Source of the DNA: Psychrobacter aquimaris
GTDB lineage: Bacteria > Pseudomonadota > Gammaproteobacteria > Pseudomonadales > Moraxellaceae
Direction: 5' to 3'
DNA: 64,000 bases
Assembly: GCF_016107525.1 (NCBI RefSeq)
Contig: NZ_JABASR010000007.1
Location: 62,001 to 126,000, forward strand
Below, one piece after another: positions 42,242-50,456 of this stretch. Position numbers and translations under genes: made by a program. Position 1 is the first letter of the stretch, and each line of letters begins with the position of its first letter. The notes below the pieces were generated by a model that was not told the origin of the DNA, did no database searches, and saw only the letters and a list, made by a program, of their open reading frames with translations.

Positions 42242-43147
42242 ATGGATCGTATCCAAGCAATGCAGGTTTTTGTGCGTGTAGCAGAGGCGGGTAGTTTTAT
42301 TCACGCGGCACAAACGCTTTCCTTACCAGCGTCAACCGTCAGTAGCACGATCAAAAATCTTGAAAAGTATTTACAAGTACGTTTGCTAAACAGAACCACG
42401 CGGCGAGTCAGCCTAACGCCAGAGGGCACGCAGTATTTGGTGCAATGTCAGGAAATACTCAAATTAATTGAGCATACAGAGACCAGTCTTACCGATTCAG
42501 TAAAGCGGCCACAGGGTCGTCTGCGAGTGGATATGCCTGGCGGTATTGCACATTTTATCGTCATGCCAAATCTGAAAGATTTTTATAAGCGCTATCCAGA
42601 TATTTATTTGATGATCGGCGTTAATGATCGGCAGGTTGATCTCGTTCAGGAAGGGGTAGACTGTGTCATTCGAACAGGGGAGCTTACTGACTCAACGCTC
42701 GTTGCACGTCCGCTTGGTCAGTTTCGCTGGGTGACGTGTGCGTCTCCTGCCTACCTCAAAAACAACGGTATTCCGCAGAATCCAGATGCGCTATCTCAGC
42801 ATAAAGCTATCCATTATTTTTCAGGACACAGCAGACGAACGGGTGAGATGTATTTTGTTAGGGACAGTAAGCAGATATCAGTCCCAGTCAAAGGTACTGC
42901 CGCCGTCAATGAAACAGGACTCTACATTAAAATGTGTCTCGAAGGCTTTGGGCTGGCGCAGCTTGCTGAAAACGTGGTATCAGATCATTTAGGAGAGGGC
43001 AGACTGATTGAAGTTTTGGCGGACTGGCAGCCGGCGTCCGTACCAGTTAGTTTACTCTATCCACATCAGCGTTTTCTTTCGCCAGCCGTTCGCGCATTCG
43101 CTGATTGGATAATCGAGCTTGTCCGCGATGGCAACTCGGTAACTTAA
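42242..43147 (+). CDS. LysR-family transcription regulator
   Basis: The gene encodes 301 residues from the ATG at 42242 with AAGGA upstream (a frame start at 42218 has none). The N-terminal winged helix MDRIQAMQVFVRVAEAGSFIHAAQTLSLPASTVSSTIKNLEKYLQVRLLNRTTRRVSLTPEG is diagnostic. The effector domain resembles the DsdC/AaeR-type group. It is divergent from the amidohydrolase operon across 138 bp and likely regulates it. Confidence 0.9.
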   Translation: MDRIQAMQVFVRVAEAGSFIHAAQTLSLPASTVSSTIKNLEKYLQVRLLNRTTRRVSLTPEGTQYLVQCQEILKLIEHTETSLTDSVKRPQGRLRVDMPGGIAHFIVMPNLKDFYKRYPDIYLMIGVNDRQVDLVQEGVDCVIRTGELTDSTLVARPLGQFRWVTCASPAYLKNNGIPQNPDALSQHKAIHYFSGHSRRTGEMYFVRDSKQISVPVKGTAAVNETGLYIKMCLEGFGLAQLAENVVSDHLGEGRLIEVLADWQPASVPVSLLYPHQRFLSPAVRAFADWIIELVRDGNSVT

Positions 43148-43192
43148 GGATAGATAGATTGTCTCTCACTTATCTAAAAATACGCGTTTAAC

Positions 43193-44380
43193 TCAGTGAT
43201 AAGTAAGTTCAAGATAAGCGTTGCGACCAGCCATCATGCCACTACATGCACCGGCAACAGAGATAGCGGCTGTAATTAATAGCGGTATAGTCCAGCTTCC
43301 GGTCCAATCGTGCAGCTGACCTAGTAGCAAAGGACCTGCCGCTGCCATTAGATAACCGACACACTGTGCCATGCCTGATAGAGCAGAAGCATCGTCGGCA
43401 TTGGTTGTACGCAGACCAACAAACGTCAGACCAAGCATCATGCTAGCGCCAGAGCCAAAACCCAAAAACGCGGCCCACAACATAGCAAGGTCTGGTAAGT
43501 AGATGAATCCGATCAGGGAGAGTGCAACCAACAGACTCACCGTTACCGCCGCTAGTTTTTGATCTTTTAAGCGCCGAAGCGTGGCTGCCAGTATCAATCC
43601 TGGAATGGCTGTGGCGAGTTGCAATGTCCCATGTACGGATCCTGCTTGCGCAGCGGATACCCCATTATCTATCAAAATAGTGGGTAGCCAGCCGACAGCA
43701 ACATAGAACGGCATGGCATTTAGACCCATAAATAAAGTGACCTGCCACGCTAAAGGTGACTTCCAAACATTTACGCTTGCCGATTTTTTGCGGCTTGCCA
43801 TCATCACAGGATCGTGCTTTTTCAGTTGTGGTATCCAAAAGAGAATGGCAAACAGCGGGGCTGTGATTAGTAAGCCTAACGCAATAGGCCAGCCCCAGCT
43901 CTGCGCTAGAGGAATAATTATGACAGATCCCAATGCGCCTGCTGCACCCATTGTAATGGAGTAGGTCCCTGTCATGGAAGCCATGTTTGTTGGAAACTCG
44001 CGTTTAATCAGACCGGGCAATAGCACGTTACCAAAAGCAATGCCTGTTCCTATTAATACAGTACCAACGTACAACGCCCACACACTGCCTGCAGAGCGTA
44101 GCAAAATGCCCAGCGAAATAATGATCAGCGCTACAAAAATGGTGCGCTCTAAACCGAATTTTCGTGCAAAAGAGGCACTCATTGGCGAAAATGCAGCAAA
44201 GGCAAGCAATGGCAATGAGGTCAGCAGACCTACTGACGAAGAACTCAGGCCAAAATCACTTTGGATTAGCGGCAGAACGGGCGCTATTGCCGTGAAAGTA
44301 ACACGTAGGTTAACGGCGATAAAAAGTATTCCTGCGACAAGCACAATAGCATGCCACTTGTTTTTAATAGTATTGAGCAT
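43193..44380 (-). CDS. MFS transporter, CynX/NimT type
   Basis: The 395-residue protein has twelve hydrophobic helices and CynX/NimT-like features: LFIAVNLRVTFTAIAPVLPLIQSDFGLSSSSVGLLTSLPLLAFAAFSPM at the N-terminus and TFVGLRTTNADDASALSGMAQCVGYLMAAAGPLLLG near the C-terminus. E. coli NimT exports 2-nitroimidazole; CynX may move cyanate. The divergent AraC gene resembles the NimR neighbour of NimT, which supports the NimT-like call. Confidence 0.85.
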   Translation of the reverse strand: MLNTIKNKWHAIVLVAGILFIAVNLRVTFTAIAPVLPLIQSDFGLSSSSVGLLTSLPLLAFAAFSPMSASFARKFGLERTIFVALIIISLGILLRSAGSVWALYVGTVLIGTGIAFGNVLLPGLIKREFPTNMASMTGTYSITMGAAGALGSVIIIPLAQSWGWPIALGLLITAPLFAILFWIPQLKKHDPVMMASRKKSASVNVWKSPLAWQVTLFMGLNAMPFYVAVGWLPTILIDNGVSAAQAGSVHGTLQLATAIPGLILAATLRRLKDQKLAAVTVSLLVALSLIGFIYLPDLAMLWAAFLGFGSGASMMLGLTFVGLRTTNADDASALSGMAQCVGYLMAAAGPLLLGQLHDWTGSWTIPLLITAAISVAGACSGMMAGRNAYLELTYH

Positions 44381-44427
44381 ATTCTCTAGCTTTCTTCAAA
44401 AAAGAAGCACTGTAGAATATTTAACAC

Positions 44428-44440
44428 CTATATAATATAG
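44428..44440. promoter_or_regulatory. small dyad between the MFS and AraC genes
   Basis: CTATATAATATAG is a perfect 13-bp palindrome in the 65-bp divergent promoter region. It may be an operator for the AraC-type protein, but AT-rich palindromes arise easily by chance. Confidence 0.3.
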
Positions 44441-44445
44441 ATAAC

Positions 44446-45261
44446 ATGACAATTGATACCTATATTATGCCAAATACTAAAAAAACCGTGTCATCACCAG
44501 CAGAGTTTGATTCTGATATGTTTGCGCAGGCAGCAGTTGCCCTTCAACTTGCACCAGTATCGAATGATTCAGAGGTTCATCAACATGAGCATCGCAAAGG
44601 CCAGCTGATTTTATCTGTGCATGGCGCGGTCAGTTGCGAGGTCCCAAATGCAATTTGGCTTGTACCTCCTCAGCATGCTGTTTGGATCCCTGGCGGCACG
44701 CCTCATAGCTGCCGTGTCACCCAAAATGCTCGCACTTGCTTTTTATTTATTGAGCCCAACGCGTCGGAGATGCCCGAAGACTGCTGTACCGTTGCTATCA
44801 CGCCACTCGTTCGAGAATTGGTCCTACATCTTGCTGAACAGGAACCTTCATACCCTTCTGAAAGCAAAACAGCGCGTCTGGTTGCCGTGCTGCTTGAACA
44901 GCTTTCTGATGCACCAATTAAAGAGCTGCATCTGCCAATATCAGATCATCCAAAAATCAGATACATTGCGGATACACTCTTTGCAGACCCAAGTAACCGT
45001 ACTACGCAGCGCCAATGGGCAGAGCAACTGGCAACGAGCGAACGCTCACTGGCCAGACTCGTGAAAAGCGATACGGGACTGAGCTTCGGACGCTGGCGTC
45101 AGCAGCTACATCTGATGATTGCACTGAGTAAGTTGGCAGAGGGACAATCTGTGCAAAACGTGGCGGGGATTTTAGGATACGACTCTGTTAATGCATTCAT
45201 CACTATGTTCAAAAAATCCTTGGGTAAATCGCCTACCCAATATTTTTCATCGTTACGTTAA
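44446..45261 (+). CDS. AraC-family regulator, NimR-like
   Basis: The 271-residue protein has an N-terminal cupin (HQHEHRKGQLILSVHGAVSCEV ... PPQHAVWIPGGTPHSCRV) and a C-terminal double helix-turn-helix (RQWAEQLATSERSLARLVKSDTGLSFGRWRQQLHLMIAL ... NVAGILGYDSVNAFITMFKKSLGKSP). This is the size and domain order of NimR-type repressors next to NimT-type exporters. An alternative start at 44467 would remove seven residues. Confidence 0.85.
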   Translation: MTIDTYIMPNTKKTVSSPAEFDSDMFAQAAVALQLAPVSNDSEVHQHEHRKGQLILSVHGAVSCEVPNAIWLVPPQHAVWIPGGTPHSCRVTQNARTCFLFIEPNASEMPEDCCTVAITPLVRELVLHLAEQEPSYPSESKTARLVAVLLEQLSDAPIKELHLPISDHPKIRYIADTLFADPSNRTTQRQWAEQLATSERSLARLVKSDTGLSFGRWRQQLHLMIALSKLAEGQSVQNVAGILGYDSVNAFITMFKKSLGKSPTQYFSSLR

Positions 45262-45647
45262 CGCACCATCATATATAAGAATCGGACTGCTAGTGTTCAA
45301 TACTACTTACAGTTCTTACCCTCGAAAACTCATTTTATGTACACCGCGAAGTACACTGTGAGTATTTCAGCGAGTTAAAACCTTTCTACCATTAGCCCAC
45401 AGCCAAAGATTCAAGTCCTCACTAGGGTACCGAACCAGTGAAAGCACCTGATTGGTTAGCCATAGGTATACTCAATAAAATTCAGAGGAGCAATAGACGC
45501 TTTAAAAACAGGGTACGTTCCTGTGTCATTTAGTGTTTTTAACTCTTTTACGCCTGCAGGCTCCGGCTGTAAATCCTCGATTGCAAATTTTTATTAGTAG
45601 AGTAAAGACATAACTAATTGAGGCTAAAAGGGTATGTATCTAAACCA
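45262..45647. other. intergenic stretch with a possible decayed gene
   Basis: No intact gene is seen. On the minus strand at about 45456-45590 a 44-codon open stretch without a start reads like the end of a real protein (ELKTLNDTGTYPVFKASIAP, then FIEYTYG and stop). It may be a remnant, but its family is unknown. Confidence 0.35.
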
Positions 45648-45872
45648 TCAAGGCTTAGATAGATTCGCTATTTTAGAGTAGTGAGCATGTAAAAGTTGGT
45701 TCACTTCCTCAGTAGTAGCAATTCGACCTTCGACGAAATCGTCAAAAATGTGCTGAGTGTCAGGGTTTGCGTGAAGATTATCTACAGCATGACTACCACG
45801 AATCCACGCACTAATACGCCGCCGCTCTTCTATTTCCGCTTGACTCACAAGGATAGGACGATCATCAGACAT
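45648..45872 (-). CDS. orphan VbhA-like antitoxin
   Basis: The gene encodes 74 residues from the ATG at 45872, with GGAAAGAAAA upstream; an upstream in-frame start at 45974 would run through both operators. The product resembles VbhA-type antitoxins of Fic enzymes. A helix carrying SHAVDN fits the inhibitory motif (S/T)-x3-(E/D)-(G/N), and the C-terminus IFDDFVEGRIATTEEVNQLL fits the family's tail. No Fic gene follows downstream, so it is an orphan or its toxin was lost. Confidence 0.6.
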   Translation of the reverse strand: MSDDRPILVSQAEIEERRRISAWIRGSHAVDNLHANPDTQHIFDDFVEGRIATTEEVNQLLHAHYSKIANLSKP

Positions 45873-45898
45873 TTTTCTTTCCATTTCATAAGTTGAGG

Positions 45899-45967
45899 CA
45901 GTTGTCGCAATTTTTGCGATAACTGCATTTTGGAAAATGATGTAACTGTCGCAAAATTTGCGATAGT
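45899..45967 (-). promoter_or_regulatory. tandem dyad operators before the VbhA-like gene
   Basis: Two long palindromes share the half site AACTRTCGCAA: one centred at 45912 (core TCGCAATTTTTGCGA, 45905-45919, flanked by CAGTT/AACTG) and one at 45956 (core TCGCAAAATTTGCGA, 45949-45963). Their centres are 44 bp apart, near four helical turns. They sit just before the antitoxin start, so autoregulation by the antitoxin or a complex is likely. Confidence 0.65.
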
Positions 45968-45974
45968 TGCCCAT

Positions 45975-46316
45975 TAACTATTTTTTGGGCTCTCGATTTC
46001 TGCGTCATTTAGTGTGATAGCGTGCAAATGGTACTTAAACGTTATATATATAAAGCTCACAAGATTTTAAAAGTCATTGAATAGAATAAAATATAGCCGT
46101 GATCAAATTCCTATCAAACTGAGATTTTCCCAAACTTTGCGCAAATATTGGTGCAGTAGGTAAAGGTCTTCGATGACTTCTACACGGTAAATATATGGCA
46201 GCAGTTACTAAATATACCAAAATCTAGAAGAGTAATACACGCTCTGAACCGTCCTGGGGTTGTGGGAAACTTAACGAATGAATATTGATATTTTTAGTTA
46301 TTTCGTCTCCTGCATA
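45975..46316. other. intergenic stretch without a recognised gene
   Basis: This AT-rich stretch lies between the antitoxin promoter and the IS remnant. I see no supported gene, RNA or repeat. Confidence 0.4.
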
Positions 46317-46967
46317 AGAGAGCCCATCTCAGATTCTGTGTAACTACCCTTTAGATTAAATGCTTACTGATACGATCATCAAACATAATCATAAAACGAT
46401 TAAGAGCAGCCGTCCAGTTACGAATTGGCATCGACCACTTTTTGCATACCTGCTGGGTGGCTAAGTATACCACCTTGAATGCGGCTTGATCAGATGGGAA
46501 CACCACACCTTACGCTTATTCACTGCCGTCCGAATGAGACTATTCAGTGATTCTATAGCATTGGTGGTATAAATGGCTTTTCTAATGTTTTTAGGATATT
46601 CGAAGAACGCTGTTAAGCCCTCCCAATTGCTGCGCCAAAACTTAACCTCATGCGGGTATTTATTACCCCACACCTTATCGAAATGCTCAAGATCGGCCTC
46701 TGCTATCTCAAGCGTATCAGCGCCGTAGATGGCCTTTAAGTCAGCCGCTACTGCTTTCTTATCCGTCCATGGCACAAACTTCATGGAATAACGCACCATG
46801 TGTACGATACACAGCTGAACCTGAGCGTTGGGGTAAACCGTATTGATAGCATCATGGAGGCCTTTTAAACCATCGACACAGGCAATGAGGATATCTTGTA
46901 CTCCACGGTTTTGTAGTTCAGTGAGAACGCCCAGCCAGAACTTAGCGCCCTCATTCTCTGATAGTCA
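46317..46967 (-). pseudogene. IS256-family transposase remnant
   Basis: On the minus strand the IS256-type sequence runs from SENEGAKFWLGVLTELQNRG (cut at about 46965) through QLCIVHMVRYSMKFVPW and YTTNAIESLNSLIRTAVNKRK. Near 46490 the frame shifts, and the tail FKVVYLATQQVCKKWSMPIRNW ... ISKHLI ends with TAA at 46351. The first half of the transposase is missing. AGAATCTGAGATGGGC just outside the stop (about 46320-46340) resembles an IS256 terminal repeat. The copy cannot be active. Confidence 0.85.
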
Positions 46968-47463
46968 CATACCAAGTAGCTCTTTTTTACCGTTAAGAGC
47001 AAACCCCAATTTTCACAAAGATACCTGATAAATCTTATTATCAATAATTCGTGCTGTAAGCTTTATATGAATAGGCTTGGAGAGATTATTAATATAGTGT
47101 ATTCATATCTTTTTAGTATTCAGTATATCTATAAATACTATTCATAGACCCGTAATATTATAGGTAGTCGCACCAAGTAATTTCAAATATATGCATACAT
47201 ATAAGCCAGTTATTTCGAAACTATCTTGCCAGCCACACCATTCATTCGATATTTTTTAGTATCTCATGTGATAACGATACCAAAGAGCTTATCATCTGTT
47301 TAATAATTTTTTATGAATTATGATAGAACATGGTAGATGCTAACTTGTTAAATTTATACATTTATCAATACATTTAATTAAGCTTATGTAACAAGATAAA
47401 ACATTTGTGTTATATTATGAGGGAGGTAAAAATTCACGACGAATGTTAACTATTGGAGCGGTA
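46968..47463. other. AT-rich stretch with an IS-like tract
   Basis: At about 46990-47035 lies CAAACCCCAATTTT-C-ACAAA followed by ACCTGATAAAT. A close relative lies at 59219-59255 (CAAACCCCAATTTT-G-ACAAA, ACCTGAGTAAAT). It may be the edge of a shared mobile element. No gene is supported. Confidence 0.35.
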
Positions 47464-47853
47464 ATGAAATCCACTTACTTATTATCTTTAGCTTTCTTTA
47501 GCCTGTCATTTCTTGTATCTACTAGTGCATTGGCAGCCCCTAGTTTTTCAAATGGTATTAATGTCTATACTAGTCAAGACGGTGGTGTGTATACCACTAC
47601 TTGGACTGCGTATCCTATGACAATAGAAGGGTATACAGGCGCTAATCTCAAAAAGCCAGACAATCTGCTGATTGCTTTAACAGCTGATGGTAAAACAAGT
47701 AGTTTTAGAGGAGTGCTAAGTATTACTTGTTCAAACCCAATAAGTTCAAACATAGTAAGTGATACAGATTACAAAAGCCTGAAAGAAGCGATGGCTGATT
47801 ACACGCTACCTCGCCCCGTAGTGAATAACCTCTTTGCCAAATTCTGTAAATAG
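47464..47853 (+). CDS. secreted protein of unknown function
   Basis: The gene encodes 129 residues from the ATG at 47464 with GGAG at 47455; upstream in-frame starts would bury the signal. The signal peptide is MKSTYLLSLAFFSLSFLVSTSALAA, cut before PSFSNG. The mature part has two Cys (LSITCSN and a C-terminal AKFCK), probably a disulfide. No family is recognised. A terminator follows. Confidence 0.6.
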   Translation: MKSTYLLSLAFFSLSFLVSTSALAAPSFSNGINVYTSQDGGVYTTTWTAYPMTIEGYTGANLKKPDNLLIALTADGKTSSFRGVLSITCSNPISSNIVSDTDYKSLKEAMADYTLPRPVVNNLFAKFCK

Positions 47854-47880
47854 CTATTACCATTTTAAAAAATCATTAAG

Positions 47881-47912
47881 AGTTGTCCATATAAACAATG
47901 GGCGACTTTTTT
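47881..47912 (+). terminator. intrinsic terminator
   Basis: AGTTGTCCAT (47881-47890) pairs, with two G-U pairs, with ATGGGCGACT (47898-47907), followed by six T. It ends the preceding secreted-protein gene. Confidence 0.8.
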
Positions 47913-48064
47913 GTTTGTTTAGCAGATCCATAGGTTAATGAATTTAAAACTGCAAAAGTGTTCGGTACATGAATGGAGATTTATTCGTACCCATTATTCT
48001 TTGCTAAAGATTAATTCTTGTTCCTATAGTCTTTCCACTCATTTTCAATATTAAGAGCTTAACT

Positions 48065-48820
48065 ATGAAATCAGGTCATGTTTTATCATTAGTTGCTATA
48101 AGCAGTATTATTGCGTTATCTGGCTGTACGGACAATAAAGAAGCAGAAGCTACTCAAGAAGTTACTACTGAAAATTCGGCTGTTAACAAAGAGGTGGTTG
48201 CAGTAGAACCAGTAGTTGCTGAAGAAGAGATCATTGTTATTGAAGAAGAGGTTGTCGAAGAAGAAAACGCACCTAGATTTTCTAAGATTACTGATTATCT
48301 CACTTTAAAGCCCAATACTGATTGGCAATGGGAGACGCTGGCTGAAATACCTGGTGTGCGAGAATGGCGAAACAAGATACCTACTTTAGATGGAGGTACC
48401 AACTATTCCATCATTGGTGACTTAGATGATCATAGCTATGTTGTAGCTTATGGCACTAAAACAAAACCAAGTTTAATTAATATTAGTTCTGGTCAGGGCA
48501 TAGCAGAAGATGAAACAACAAGTGCCGTTTATAAGCTTGAAGATCTATTTAGAGAAAAAGAATTAACGCGTGTGCAATCTAATTGTGATACAGATGAAGA
48601 CTTTCCTTTTTCCCAGCATTTTTACAAATGGCAAAAAGAAGGCTATCAGCCTCTTTATGTTCTTGCAATGATAGAAGAAGGCAATTCTGGTACATCCAAG
48701 GATTTTGGTATCGCTAAAAGCTTCGAAGACTTTTATAAACCTGAAAACAGAGATATGTACCCTAATTTAATAGATTCTGATGATGATGGTAATGAGATAA
48801 CCTGTACTTTTGACCTGTAA
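48065..48820 (+). CDS. lipoprotein with acidic linker
   Basis: The 251-residue protein starts MKSGHVLSLVAISSIIALSGC, a lipoprotein signal with Cys21 followed by Thr-Asp, so outer-membrane placement is possible. A Glu/Val-rich linker (about 25-75, EEEIIVIEEEVVEEE) precedes a globular domain with Cys residues near the end (SNCDTD, EITCTFDL). The signal is nearly the same as that of the next gene, which suggests a shared origin. Its function is unknown. Confidence 0.65.
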   Translation: MKSGHVLSLVAISSIIALSGCTDNKEAEATQEVTTENSAVNKEVVAVEPVVAEEEIIVIEEEVVEEENAPRFSKITDYLTLKPNTDWQWETLAEIPGVREWRNKIPTLDGGTNYSIIGDLDDHSYVVAYGTKTKPSLINISSGQGIAEDETTSAVYKLEDLFREKELTRVQSNCDTDEDFPFSQHFYKWQKEGYQPLYVLAMIEEGNSGTSKDFGIAKSFEDFYKPENRDMYPNLIDSDDDGNEITCTFDL

Positions 48821-48857
48821 TATTTATTCAGTATTTTAAACGCTAATGGATTAAATT

Positions 48858-49538
48858 ATGAAATCGAATTATATGTTGTCATTGGTTGCTATTAGCAGCC
48901 TTATTGCTCTATCAGGCTGTGCTGAGAGTCAAACAATGGGCACAACAGTAGTAAAAAGTGTTGGTTCTTTGGTGAATGAGGTAGTGACAGGCACTATAGC
49001 AGGTGTACAACAAGGCTTAGGTGGCTCTTCTGTGGATACTAACAAAGTAGCGATAAGCAGCTCTCAAAAATTACCAACAAATGATATGCTTTATTTATTT
49101 GGTGATATGGAAGGCGGATGTGTAGGTAAAAACTTATCCTTTAAAACTTTCGACCAAAGTCAGTTGTCATTAGAGGATAGTATTAAAGGGGTATCACAAG
49201 ACTACCGATACTTTGTTAAGCCGAGGTCACAATGGTTGTCAGCATATCGAGATACGATAAAGGAAGTAAAAATAAAAGAGGGAGGTGAGTTTACCGCATA
49301 TCATCTAATATTCAAAGACGGTATTAAATATCGCGGCCAGCCTTTAGAGGAATACGTATTTATGTTTAGACCAGAATCTTCAGGTGCAGGTGAAGCCTTA
49401 AAGTTCGCACCAACCGCCAATCTCTCCACTATTTTGCCTAATTTTAAATCTTACAAGATGGAGTATTGGGATGAAATAATAGATATGGGTGCAACGTATA
49501 ATTCTAAAAACAAAACGTTTACTTGTCTTTTTGATTAA
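48858..49538 (+). CDS. lipoprotein of unknown function
   Basis: The 226-residue protein starts MKSNYMLSLVAISSLIALSGC, a lipoprotein signal with Cys21. The mature part opens with a Gly/Val-rich amphipathic stretch (VKSVGSLVNEVVTGTIAGVQQGLGGSS), then a globular domain ending TFTCLFD, close to the EITCTFDL end of its neighbour. The two are probably diverged paralogues in tandem. The space between them is only 37 bp. Confidence 0.65.
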   Translation: MKSNYMLSLVAISSLIALSGCAESQTMGTTVVKSVGSLVNEVVTGTIAGVQQGLGGSSVDTNKVAISSSQKLPTNDMLYLFGDMEGGCVGKNLSFKTFDQSQLSLEDSIKGVSQDYRYFVKPRSQWLSAYRDTIKEVKIKEGGEFTAYHLIFKDGIKYRGQPLEEYVFMFRPESSGAGEALKFAPTANLSTILPNFKSYKMEYWDEIIDMGATYNSKNKTFTCLFD

Positions 49539-49622
49539 ATGCTCTAATCGTATTATGCGATAACGTACACAGTCTAAACCCAACTATTCCAGCAAAATAG
49601 CCAACCCACAAAAGGATTTAAA

Positions 49623-50099
49623 ATGAAAAATAAATTAGTATCATTTACTGTAGCAGCAGCGTTAGCCCTTACCGTTGTATCAGCTTATGCAGCCCCTGCA
49701 GCAAAAACAAGCACTAAACCAGCTACGCCATTAAAGATCGGTACTACGGATAATGATGGCCTGACAAGATATAAAGGAAAGACTATAGTCTCAGGAATTC
49801 TTGAATATAATATGGTTAATGAAGCAGGGTTTCCGGCTGAGTTTACTGTTGATAACGAATCAAAAGTGATGATTCCCAAAGTACCTAAAACAAACTATCC
49901 TACTCAGTTTGCGCTTGAGTCAGACAATCCTCAAATTGAGAGATTAAAGCTTAATAAAAAGAAGTGCTATCGCATTCCAATGACAATAGAAATTGACGGA
50001 TACTATAGTAGTAGTTATGAGGGTGAATATGATGGTGCTAATTTATTAAAAATTATCAAGAAGGGTACGCCAGTGCTAACAAGTTGTAATGTTGGATAA
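49623..50099 (+). CDS. secreted protein of unknown function
   Basis: The 158-residue protein has the signal MKNKLVSFTVAAALALTVVSAYA, cut before APAAKTS. A short Ala/Lys/Thr linker precedes a beta-rich part with two Cys (KKCYRIP, LTSCNVG). It is preceded by AAAAGGA. No family is recognised. The hairpin at 50207-50253 follows. Confidence 0.65.
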   Translation: MKNKLVSFTVAAALALTVVSAYAAPAAKTSTKPATPLKIGTTDNDGLTRYKGKTIVSGILEYNMVNEAGFPAEFTVDNESKVMIPKVPKTNYPTQFALESDNPQIERLKLNKKKCYRIPMTIEIDGYYSSSYEGEYDGANLLKIIKKGTPVLTSCNVG

Positions 50100-50206
50100 T
50101 AGTAAGGCGGGCATGCTAGTACATATTTGAAATTATATATGTGTAAATCACTACTAATTAGTTTGTATTAATAAATACCAGTATCAAAAACATGACTTGA
50201 GTAAAA

Positions 50207-50253
50207 AAATAGGCTGCTAATGCTATGTTTCATATATAGCTAGTAGCCTATTT
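50207..50253 (+). terminator. long hairpin, likely terminator
   Basis: AAATAGGCTGCTA (50207-50219) pairs with TAGTAGCCTATTT (50241-50253), one G-U pair, 13 bp in all. The flanking T tract is short. It separates the secreted-protein set from the biosynthetic operon. Confidence 0.6.
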
Positions 50254-50456
50254 ACTATTATTGAAACTGCATTGATGAAATAGAATCACTAGTGATCCTT
50301 TTTATGTATTTGTCACTCGTATGAATGCCAACCAATGACATCAAAGTAAAACTATTAAATAGTTTTGACTGAACTACTAGCTTATTAACACAAGAAGCTT
50401 TATGACCTTACTATGTAAATATAAAAGCTAGTTGTTCATTAGCAATGGAGTATCGT
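50254..50456. other. leader region of the biosynthetic operon
   Basis: No gene is seen in this AT-rich stretch, which must hold the promoter of the operon starting at 50457. I find no convincing -35/-10 pair or riboswitch; in particular no FMN-element-like sequence was noticed. Confidence 0.4.

Noticed and set aside
45530-45600. A tRNA-like patch near GCCTGCAGGCTCCGGCTG
   Set aside because: No cloverleaf with acceptor and T arms can be drawn; no tRNA or rRNA gene was found in the window.
45873-45974. Upstream extension of the VbhA-like gene
   Set aside because: The added part would encode the two dyads and has no ribosome site; the start at 45872 is better.
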